Positions 54,817 to 62,486 of a stretch of 64,000 nucleotides of DNA are shown piece by piece; position 1 is the first letter of the stretch, and the number at the start of each line of letters is the position of its first letter. The notes below the pieces were generated by a model. That model was not told the DNA's origin. It made no database searches and saw nothing but the letters and a program-made list of their open reading frames with translations. The DNA is from a candidate division WOR-3 bacterium (lineage in GTDB: Bacteria > Hydrothermota > Tepidihabitantia > Tepidihabitantales > Tepidihabitantaceae). The position numbers were made by a program, and so were the translations under genes. The stretch is taken from positions 890,576 through 954,575 of the forward strand of contig JANLFQ010000001.1 of NCBI GenBank assembly GCA_024653355.1, written 5' to 3'.

Positions 54817-56679
54817 ATGGTGCCCCAGCGTTTTGATGTGATTGTCGTCGGTGGTGGCCATGCCGGTTGTGAAGCCGCGCTGGCTTGCGCCCGAATGGGT
54901 TGTACCACCCTGCTTTTAACTCAGAACCTCGACACCATCGCTTTGATGTCCTGTAATCCCGCGGTCGGCGGCATTGGCAAGGGCCAGCTGGTCAGAGAAC
55001 TTGACGCCCTCGGTGGTCAGATGGCGCTCATCACCGACCAGGCAGGAATCCACTTCCGCCAGTTGAACACCAGCAAAGGCCGGGCGGTGCGTTCTTCCCG
55101 CGTCCAGGTTGACCGTCAGTTGTACCGACAGTTGATGCGCGCCCAACTGGAAAAAATCGACCATCTTACCATCCGTCAGGGCACGGCACAGCACCTCATC
55201 ACCCGGGGTAAAACCGTTTGCGGTGTTGAAACTGAAATCGGTGAAAGGTTTCACGGTAAAGCGGTCATCCTCGCACCCGGCACCTTTTTATCCGGCCTCG
55301 TCCATATCGGGTTAACTCGTTTTCCCGCCGGCAGGCTGGGTGAAGCACCGGCCAATCTTTTGAGTGAAAACCTCCGGGAACTCGGGTTTCGCCTCGGTCG
55401 ATTCAAAACCGGCACGCCCCCGCGCATTGACATCCGTACCGTTGATCTTAAAAAATTGCCCGAACAACCGGGCGATGAACCGCCCAACCCTTTTTCCTTC
55501 TGGACCAATGAACCGCTGAAAAACCGTGCCACCTGTTACATCACCTACACCACACCCAAGACCCATCGCATCGTCAAATCCGGGCTGAAACATTCTCCCC
55601 TCTACACCGGCATCATCAAAGGCAAAGGGGTCCGTTACTGCCCTTCGATTGAAGACAAAGTTGTCAAATTTCCCGAGCGGGAACGCCACCATATCTTCCT
55701 CGAACCCGAAGGCGTAAACACGGTCGAATGTTATCCCAACGGAATTTCGACCAGCCTGCCGGTCGAAATTCAGGAAAAGATGCTCCACTCCATTCCCGGG
55801 CTGGAAAACTGCCGGATGATGCGGCCGGGCTATGCAATTGAACACGACTACTCCGACCCCACCCAGTTGTATCCCACACTGGAAACCCGGCTGATTAAAA
55901 ACCTTTACTTCGCCGGCCAGATCAACGGCACCACCGGTTACGAAGAAGCCGCGGTTCAGGGACTCATCGCCGGCATCAACGCTGCCCTCCGGGTTAAAGG
56001 CAAGCCACCCTTTACCATCTCCCGCTCCGAAGGTTATATCGGTGTTCTGATTGACGACCTTGTAACCCGGGGCACCGATGAACCGTACCGGATGTTCACC
56101 GCCCGGGTTGAATATCGACTGCTTTTACGGGAAGACAACGCCGACATACGGCTTGGTCCCAGAGGTTTTGAACTCGGTTTGCTGCCCGCGGAACGCTACC
56201 GGCTCATTGAAGAAAAAACCCGTCAGTTTAACGCCACAATTGACTGGCTGAAAAAATCGCGGGTAAAACCGTCACCGGAAATTAACCGGCGCCTGAAAAA
56301 ACTGGGCACCGGTCCGCTTAACGAAACAACTGCGGCAATTGAACTGCTCCGTCGCCCAGAAATCACCTACGAACACCTGCGCACAATCGTGCCCACAGCG
56401 CCGGCAATTGCAAAATCGGTTCAAGATTTAGTTGAAGTGGAGGTAAAGTATGAAGGCTATATCAACCGCACCCGGCGTCAGGTCGCCGAATTTCAAGAAC
56501 TGGAACAGATTCGAATTCCGGCAAATATTGACTACTATGCCGTGCCCGGACTTTCCACCGAACTACGCGAAAAACTGGCACGGATTCGGCCCGAATCACT
56601 GGGGCAAGCCCGGAACATTCCGGGTATCACCCCAGCCGCAATCTTTGCCTTAACCGTATTTATAAAGGGGGCAAAATGA
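54817..56679 (+). CDS. mnmG: tRNA uridine-5-carboxymethylaminomethyl modification enzyme MnmG (GidA)
   Basis: With MnmE this FAD enzyme makes (c)mnm5U34 in tRNAs. The 620-residue protein has the dinucleotide-binding VIVVGGGHAGCEAALACARMG, SCNPAVGGIGKGQLVRE, and the C-terminal segments TSRAEYRLLL-like (TARVEYRLLLREDNAD) and IPANIDY. The ATG at 54817 is chosen over the frame start at 54757 because the protein then begins in the family's usual place and directly follows the promoter. Its stop overlaps the next gene by 4 bp. Confidence 0.96.
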   Translation: MVPQRFDVIVVGGGHAGCEAALACARMGCTTLLLTQNLDTIALMSCNPAVGGIGKGQLVRELDALGGQMALITDQAGIHFRQLNTSKGRAVRSSRVQVDRQLYRQLMRAQLEKIDHLTIRQGTAQHLITRGKTVCGVETEIGERFHGKAVILAPGTFLSGLVHIGLTRFPAGRLGEAPANLLSENLRELGFRLGRFKTGTPPRIDIRTVDLKKLPEQPGDEPPNPFSFWTNEPLKNRATCYITYTTPKTHRIVKSGLKHSPLYTGIIKGKGVRYCPSIEDKVVKFPERERHHIFLEPEGVNTVECYPNGISTSLPVEIQEKMLHSIPGLENCRMMRPGYAIEHDYSDPTQLYPTLETRLIKNLYFAGQINGTTGYEEAAVQGLIAGINAALRVKGKPPFTISRSEGYIGVLIDDLVTRGTDEPYRMFTARVEYRLLLREDNADIRLGPRGFELGLLPAERYRLIEEKTRQFNATIDWLKKSRVKPSPEINRRLKKLGTGPLNETTAAIELLRRPEITYEHLRTIVPTAPAIAKSVQDLVEVEVKYEGYINRTRRQVAEFQELEQIRIPANIDYYAVPGLSTELREKLARIRPESLGQARNIPGITPAAIFALTVFIKGAK

Positions 56680-57359
56680 GTCTAATCCAACTCCGTACCG
56701 AACTGGAGTCTTTCTGTCGCAACCGGGGCGTAGTCGCCTTCGGCGTCGCCGAAATGAAAGATATCAGCACCGCTGACGCCGCTTTGGCGCCCGAAACATT
56801 CACCCGTCTGCCTTTTGCAATATCCCTTGCCGTCCCGCTATCTTCGGAGGTCCTTGCAACCTTAACTGACCACCCCAACCATCTTTACGAACACCACTAC
56901 CGCCAGTTGAACTTTGCCCTTGACCGCATTGCGCTGGAACTGGTATGGCGCCTGCAGCAGTCCGGTTACAATGCCCTGCCGATACCCGCCTCCCAGGTTG
57001 TTGACTGGGAAAATCAGCGTGGCCATCTGTCCCACAAACGGGTCGCAATCGCCGCCGGTTTAGGCTGGCAGGGAAGAAACAACCTCTTGATTACGCCCGA
57101 ATTCGGTGCTCAGGTAAGACTGGTAACCGTTCTCACCGACCTGCCCCTTGACCCCGGTGCACCGTTAAAACAGGACTGCGGCAGTTGTTACCGCTGTATT
57201 GAAGTCTGTCCGGCACAGGCGATAAAGCAAAGTCCCGCCGATTTTGACCACCGCGCCTGCTTTGAGAAGTTAAAGGAGTTTCAGCGCCAGCGATTTGTTC
57301 ACCAGTTCATCTGTGGCCTATGTGTCCGTGCCTGCCCCGGGCAGAACACCTATCGCTGA
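56676..57359 (+). CDS. QueG-like double [4Fe-4S] protein
   Basis: This 227-residue protein resembles epoxyqueuosine reductase QueG in its middle and end: KRVAIAAGLGWQGRNNLLITP, then two cluster motifs CGSCYRCIEVCPAQAI and CGLCVRACPG. It is shorter than QueG (usually over 300 aa) and lacks the C-terminal HEAT repeats, so it is a QueG-like paralogue rather than a certain QueG. It is coupled to mnmG, another wobble-base tRNA enzyme (ATGA overlap). Its 3' end overlaps the convergent patatin gene by 10 bp. Confidence 0.8.
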   Translation: MSLIQLRTELESFCRNRGVVAFGVAEMKDISTADAALAPETFTRLPFAISLAVPLSSEVLATLTDHPNHLYEHHYRQLNFALDRIALELVWRLQQSGYNALPIPASQVVDWENQRGHLSHKRVAIAAGLGWQGRNNLLITPEFGAQVRLVTVLTDLPLDPGAPLKQDCGSCYRCIEVCPAQAIKQSPADFDHRACFEKLKEFQRQRFVHQFICGLCVRACPGQNTYR

Positions 57360-59515
57360 TAACGAAACTCCCGCCCCAGTGAGATAAAAACTCGCACGCC
57401 ACCGGGATGGGGCGGCTTTTTAAGAAAATTACCCAGCCCGACAACCGCCTTTGCCGGACCGAGCGGCGTGTTAGATAGTATCCCGACACCCACACCCCAG
57501 TGCAACATATCCAATATCTCGTTTTCCCCAAAAACAAGCGTCTCGGGCGGAGAAAATGTTGCGCCATTTGCCATAAGCTCCAGATACAAGGGGTAATTAC
57601 CCTGTTGGGAAAAGTCAAGCAATTTGAATCGTAAGCCTCCTCCCAGATACAGCCGCTGTTCGCTGGTCCACTCGTCTGGTGCAAAACCGACAAGTTCGGT
57701 GCGGTTGCGAAAATAATTAGAAAACGCCATATCACCCAGCGCCCAACCCAACCCGCCAAACAGTCGCAATCCCAGAAAAGAAAAAAGCGGCACCACCTGC
57801 TCGCCGTTTATGTCAACCCGGAGATTCTCCCGGCCACTTTTTAACCGCGGCCAACTGTAAAATAGGTCCAACTTGTACCTGAGCCCGCGCCGGGGTAAAT
57901 AAATATCATCCTGATTGTTAAATTCAAGGGTAAACATTGGACCAATTACCAGTTCTGGTTTCAAACTGTCGACAACAACACCGGCATAAGAAACCTTCTC
58001 CCCCTGAACCCCAAGGTTAAAAAACCCGTTAAGGCCCAGAATGTATCCGGCGGCGGCGACCGCACCATTGTAATTGACAAAATAGCTGGAAGAAAACACC
58101 CCATCTTGCCACCAGTTACGACTCTCGCGTCCTAAAAACCAGTCAAGCCGATATCCAAAAGGCAGATTGAACACTTTTGTGCCAGTTAATCCCAGCCGCA
58201 ACTCATTCGGATTACCCAGCACACCAGCAACACGCGCCATTGCGCCTGTTCCCCACAAATTACCCTCGCCGATTTCGGCTCCAACCACCACATTGTCGTA
58301 ACTGTCGTACCGCAAACCAAGCAAATAGAACCCGTAGGGTTTCTCGCTCAACTCAAACACCACCGCAACAGTATCAACGCCCGTAAACTCCAGCCGGTAA
58401 TTAACATCTTCAAATAGCGAACTGTTAAACAGCCGTTCCAGGTCGGAAAGGAGGATGTCGAAATCCAGCCGCGCCCCTTCCCTGGTGCGCACCTCCCGGC
58501 GCAGCAGCGACTCCCTGGTCCTGCGCGTACCCTCAAATCTAACAACCTTTACCACCGGCAACATCCTGACCTTAATTGCCCGGCGCATCACCACCGGCGT
58601 CCGTCCCTGCAACTTCTCTCTTATCAAAGGCAGTGCCGCCCGCGCCGCCGACTCACCCGCGGCAATTAACTCTTTAGCCCGGGCGAAATCTGAATGTAAA
58701 AATTTTGAAACATCAGGCTCAATCACCACATCGGCAAGTCTCTTTTCCTCCTCCACCCGACTGAAACCCATCAAATCTAAACTCCTTGACGCCACATCAA
58801 TCAGCGATGCCTCCCGGGCTTCGCCCCGGCGCATCGTTAGCACCGCAATGACAAAATCGGGTTCAAATTCGAGCACCGGCTCAACCGGCAGATACTCCAT
58901 TACGCCACCATCAACCAGTTCTACTCCGTCAATCACCTCGGGCGAAAAAACACCGGGAATCGCAATACTTGCCCTGATCGCCTGCTCGAGCCGCCCCTGC
59001 CGTAAAATCACCCTCTTTCCCGCCTTCCAATCGACCGCCACCGCCCGATAAGGAATCGGCAGACTGTCAAAATCATAGCCGGTATGAAACTCAATATCTG
59101 CCAGTAAACGATTGAGCAAAAACTCCACATTCTGGAGGGGCACCAGCCCGCTGGGCAAATAGGGCACAAAATTCCGCTGGCGCAATTGCACCACATACCG
59201 TTGTGCCTGTTGACGCTCCGGCAGGTACTGGGCACCAAAACTTGGCTGCGAAGAAAAAAGCCGGTTCCAGTCGGCATGCAAAGCGATGCTTTCAATCTGC
59301 GCGGCACTGTACCCCGCAGCATAAACGCCGCCCACCAACGAGCCCATACTATTTCCAGCAATGCCAATAAACCCTATACCTTCTTCTTCTAAGACCTTCA
59401 ATACACCGATGTGCGCAAGCCCCAGAGCCGCACCACCAGAAAGTGCCAGTCCGATACGCACCGGCTGGGCAAAAACGACGCTTGCAAGCAATAAAAACAG
59501 AAAAGCCCGCTTCAC
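57350..59515 (-). CDS. Patatin-like phospholipase fused to an outer-membrane barrel (PlpD/BamA-like)
   Basis: This protein of about 721 residues has a signal peptide (VKRAFLFLLLASVVFAQ), a patatin domain (about 20-280) with oxyanion GGAALG, nucleophile GNSMG and catalytic DGG (VDGGVMEYLP), one POTRA-like domain (about 310-390) and a 16-strand-type BamA/Omp85 barrel (SKTEFNNQDDIYLPRRGLRY-like segment, ending FRYQR). This is the layout of type Vd autotransporters. I start at the GTG at 59515 because it is 7 nt after the -10 box and begins the signal peptide. Confidence 0.88.
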   Translation of the reverse strand: MKRAFLFLLLASVVFAQPVRIGLALSGGAALGLAHIGVLKVLEEEGIGFIGIAGNSMGSLVGGVYAAGYSAAQIESIALHADWNRLFSSQPSFGAQYLPERQQAQRYVVQLRQRNFVPYLPSGLVPLQNVEFLLNRLLADIEFHTGYDFDSLPIPYRAVAVDWKAGKRVILRQGRLEQAIRASIAIPGVFSPEVIDGVELVDGGVMEYLPVEPVLEFEPDFVIAVLTMRRGEAREASLIDVASRSLDLMGFSRVEEEKRLADVVIEPDVSKFLHSDFARAKELIAAGESAARAALPLIREKLQGRTPVVMRRAIKVRMLPVVKVVRFEGTRRTRESLLRREVRTREGARLDFDILLSDLERLFNSSLFEDVNYRLEFTGVDTVAVVFELSEKPYGFYLLGLRYDSYDNVVVGAEIGEGNLWGTGAMARVAGVLGNPNELRLGLTGTKVFNLPFGYRLDWFLGRESRNWWQDGVFSSSYFVNYNGAVAAAGYILGLNGFFNLGVQGEKVSYAGVVVDSLKPELVIGPMFTLEFNNQDDIYLPRRGLRYKLDLFYSWPRLKSGRENLRVDINGEQVVPLFSFLGLRLFGGLGWALGDMAFSNYFRNRTELVGFAPDEWTSEQRLYLGGGLRFKLLDFSQQGNYPLYLELMANGATFSPPETLVFGENEILDMLHWGVGVGILSNTPLGPAKAVVGLGNFLKKPPHPGGVRVFISLGREFRYQR

Positions 59516-59522
59516 AACAACC

Positions 59523-59550
59523 ATTTTAATCTTTGAAACCTATCTGTCCA
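59523..59550 (-). promoter_or_regulatory. Promoter of the patatin gene (leaderless)
   Basis: TGGACA (59545-59550), 16-bp spacer, TAAAAT (59523-59528), then 7 nt to the GTG at 59515. Confidence 0.55.
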
Positions 59551-59576
59551 GTTGCCGCATTTTCTACCGCTACCCG

Positions 59577-59605
59577 TTGAAATTTTAGCAAACCGGTGTT
59601 ATAAT
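59577..59605 (+). promoter_or_regulatory. Promoter of RNase P RNA
   Basis: TTGAAA (59577-59582), 17-bp spacer, TATAAT (59600-59605), 11 bp before the RNA. Confidence 0.7.
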
Positions 59606-59616
59606 TAAATTAAAAT

Positions 59617-59984
59617 GAAGGCGGGTCGGACGGTCGCTCCTGATTTTCAGGAGAGGAAAGTCCGGGCACCGAAGGGCAGGACACTCGCTAACGGCGAGGC
59701 TCCGGTTGGGTAACCAACTGGGGACGGAAAGTGCCACAGAAACGACACCGCCCTGCACCTTTTGTGTAGGGTAAGGGTGAAATAGTGCGGTAAGAGCGCA
59801 CTATCCGGTGTGGTGACACATCGGATGGGTAAACCCTGTCCGGTGCAAGACCAAATTGGGAATCGGACTGGCCCGGTCCAGATGATTCCCGGGTAGGTCG
59901 CTTGAGACCGCGGGTAACCGCCGGTCCCAGAGAAATGACCGTCACCCGTAAGGGAGACAGAACCCGGCTTACAGACCCGCCTTC
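59617..59984 (+). ncRNA. rnpB: RNase P RNA, bacterial type A
   Basis: The terminal helix GAAGGCGGGTC pairs with GACCCGCCTTC. Universal core motifs are present: GAGGAAAGTCCGGGC (P4 5' strand region), CACAGAAA, GGTAAACCC and the 3' AGACAGAACCCGGCTTA. Length of about 368 nt fits type A. It processes the 5' ends of pre-tRNAs. Between 59985 and the next promoter nothing else is seen. Confidence 0.96.
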
Positions 59985-60044
59985 AAAAAATCTCCTTTTA
60001 CCTGAAATCCCCTCATCAACCCTGCTGTATTTTTTATCCTGAAT

Positions 60045-60072
60045 TTGACTTAACTGTTATTTGTTCTAATAT
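60045..60072 (+). promoter_or_regulatory. Promoter of the EIIA-permease operon
   Basis: TTGACT (60045-60050), 16-bp spacer, TAATAT (60067-60072); AAAAGGA lies before the GTG start. Confidence 0.6.
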
Positions 60073-60104
60073 TTTTTCTTTGAAAATTAAAAGGACTATC
60101 GTGC

Positions 60105-62051
60105 GTGATTAAACTAGAGCGATTTTTCTTTCACAACCTGGCGCTGGACATAGCCGGCACCACCAACCAGGAAGAGATTTTTCGCCTCGCCGCCGCACGA
60201 CTGGCGGGCGATGGTGTCATTGCCGATGCCGCCACCCTGGTTAAAGAGTTAAAAGAACGGGAAACTCTCGGCTCAACCGGTGTTGGTTCGGGTATTGCTC
60301 TTCCCCATGTGATAAGTCCCACCGTTCTAAAACCGGCAATTATCGTATTTCGGCTCGAGAAACCGCTGGAATGGCACGCCATCGACCACGAACCGGTGCA
60401 ACTGATTGTCCTGCTCGTTGCCCCGGAAAAAGACCGTAACCTCTACCTTGCCCTTCTGGCTGAGGTCGCCCGTTCCTTAAACACTCCCCACATTCGCACC
60501 GCTGCCTTGAAAGCAAAAGACGCTCATACCGCCTCCAAGATTATTTCCCAGCCACCCCATCAGGGTTTTTTCAAACGCAACCGACGCCTGATTTTTTTCT
60601 TTGGTTTAGTCCTTTCGGTCTTTATCGTCGCCCGAACTGTTTTACCGTTAATCCGGTTGCCCGAATCCGGAATTTACCAGGAACTGGGCTATCTCCATTT
60701 CAACAATCCCGAATGGCTTTTCCGGCAGGAACTGACTATCACCCTTTTCCTGGCGATGATTTTTGGTACCTTGCTCTTCTGGCGGTTCCGCGTGGCAATC
60801 GCTGCCGCGGCACTGGGTATCTTACTCCTCGCTGGCGTAATGGATTTGGAACGGACGGTAAAGTTTATGTCGATTCCAACCATTCTCTTCATAATGGCGA
60901 TGATGGTCATCGTCCGCTGGCTCCAGAATATCGGGGTCTTCCGTTTTGTCGTTGTCAAAGCGGTGGAAAAGGTCAAGGGTGTACCCTGGCTTTTACTTCT
61001 CCTTTTGATGGGCTTTTCGGTACTTCTGGGTGGTTTTGCCGATGAGGTTTCGGCAATCCTTGTCACCTTTGGTCTGGCACTGGAAATTTCCCGCCGCACC
61101 CGTGCCCCGCTCGTGCCTTTCCTCCTCTCGCTCGTTTTTGCCACCAATGTTGGCTCGGCATTGACACTGGTTGGTAACCCGATTGGGGTTTACATCGCCT
61201 TTGCCGGGGGGTTAAGTTTTGAAGACTTTTTCCGCTGGGCAACACCGGTTTCGGCAATCACCGCGGTGATTATCGCTCTCCTCTGCCTCGTGCTTTATCG
61301 GCGCCACTTCTTTGGCACCCGATATCAAATCGACCCGGCAGATCTGGAAAGGTCGACTGGCACCATCGACCGGGCAAAACTCCACACCGGTATCATCACA
61401 TTCATCATCACCGTTATTCTGATCGCCCTGCATCGTCGGTTTGAAATCTGGCTCGGCCTTGGGGAAGGTACTGCGCTGGTTGCCGTCGCGCTTGCCGTTA
61501 CCGGTTTTGTGGTTTTTTACGAACAAGAAAAGGGGAGGGTTCTCGTAGAAAGAGGGATTGACTGGTGGACTTTACTTTACTTTATGTTTCTTTTCGCCAA
61601 TGCCGCCTGCCTTGAATACACCGGCGTGACGACTAAACTGGGTTATCTGGTTTTACGTTTTTCGGAAACTATTGCCGGCACCAATGCGGTTGGTGGTAGC
61701 ATGACCACAACAAGCGTTGCTCTGCTTCTGTGGTTTTCCGGCATCGCCTCAGGTTTCGTCGACAACCTACCAATTGTTGCCGCTCTGACACCGGTAGTAA
61801 AAGACCTGACCCGATTCGGTTTGCCCCACGCCTCAATCCTGTGGTGGGCTTTGTTGTTTGGCGGTTGTTTTGGCGGCAATCTGACTGTAATTGGTTCAAC
61901 CGCCAACCTCGTGGCGGTTGGTGCGTTTGAACGGACAAGCGGTCAACACATCCGCTTTGGCGAATGGATTCGGGTTGGCGCAATCGTTACCGCCGCCGCC
62001 CTCCTCGTTGCCACAGTCGCTCTCTTTATCCAGATTCCAATGGCACCATAA
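60105..62051 (+). CDS. EIIA(Ntr)-like domain fused to ion-transporter-superfamily permease, copy 1
   Basis: This 648-residue protein has an N-terminal PTS EIIA type-2 domain (about 1-150) with the phosphorylatable H68 in GSGIALPHV. After a linker come about 12 membrane helices of the ion-transporter superfamily (CitMHS/ArsB/NhaD-like), with two conserved cores: FATNVGSALTLVGNPIG and the late GGCFGGNLTVIGSTANLVAVG. The EIIA part may regulate transport by phosphorylation from the nitrogen-PTS. The transported ion is unknown (Na+/H+, arsenite, dicarboxylate or phosphate are possible). It is followed by a UspA-like gene and a second copy. Confidence 0.88.
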   Translation: MIKLERFFFHNLALDIAGTTNQEEIFRLAAARLAGDGVIADAATLVKELKERETLGSTGVGSGIALPHVISPTVLKPAIIVFRLEKPLEWHAIDHEPVQLIVLLVAPEKDRNLYLALLAEVARSLNTPHIRTAALKAKDAHTASKIISQPPHQGFFKRNRRLIFFFGLVLSVFIVARTVLPLIRLPESGIYQELGYLHFNNPEWLFRQELTITLFLAMIFGTLLFWRFRVAIAAAALGILLLAGVMDLERTVKFMSIPTILFIMAMMVIVRWLQNIGVFRFVVVKAVEKVKGVPWLLLLLLMGFSVLLGGFADEVSAILVTFGLALEISRRTRAPLVPFLLSLVFATNVGSALTLVGNPIGVYIAFAGGLSFEDFFRWATPVSAITAVIIALLCLVLYRRHFFGTRYQIDPADLERSTGTIDRAKLHTGIITFIITVILIALHRRFEIWLGLGEGTALVAVALAVTGFVVFYEQEKGRVLVERGIDWWTLLYFMFLFANAACLEYTGVTTKLGYLVLRFSETIAGTNAVGGSMTTTSVALLLWFSGIASGFVDNLPIVAALTPVVKDLTRFGLPHASILWWALLFGGCFGGNLTVIGSTANLVAVGAFERTSGQHIRFGEWIRVGAIVTAAALLVATVALFIQIPMAP

Positions 62052-62071
62052 ATAAAAAGGAGAAAAACAAA

Positions 62072-62485
62072 ATGTTTGAGCGAATTCTCTATATCATCAG
62101 TGAAAAACAGGAAGAAAAACACGCAGTGATGGAACTCGCCCGCCACTATCAAAGCACCGTGCTCCTTTCTGCGGTCAGTCCGGTCGCAGAGTGTCCTCCC
62201 CCCCGTAACGAGGGAGGAACCCGACAGGCGGTACGGAAAGAAGAGCATGAGCGCCGTTGCTGGCAGGACATTTACCGCCTTGAAGATGAGTTTAAGAAGT
62301 CCGGTATCAAGGCATCGGTTGTTGCCCAGCTGGGCACACTTGATAATCTCCAGTTTCTCACCAACTCCACCCGCTGCGACCTTGTTATTCTACCCACCAG
62401 TATCCTCGAAAACTTTGACTACAGGTTACCGGAAGAACTTCTGCCCAATCTGCCCTGTCCTCTTCTGCTAATTGGCAAATCCTGA
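62072..62485 (+). CDS. UspA-like protein
   Basis: This 137-residue protein resembles the universal stress fold: FERILYIISEKQ start, alpha/beta alternation, and LVILPTSILENF near the end followed by PCPLLLIGKS. The ATP-binding G-x2-G-x9-G(S/T) motif is not complete, so it may not bind ATP. It lies between the two EIIA-permease genes (21 bp after the first, 1 bp before the second), suggesting a regulatory subunit. AAAAGGAG precedes the ATG. Confidence 0.75.
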   Translation: MFERILYIISEKQEEKHAVMELARHYQSTVLLSAVSPVAECPPPRNEGGTRQAVRKEEHERRCWQDIYRLEDEFKKSGIKASVVAQLGTLDNLQFLTNSTRCDLVILPTSILENFDYRLPEELLPNLPCPLLLIGKS

Positions 62486-62486
62486 A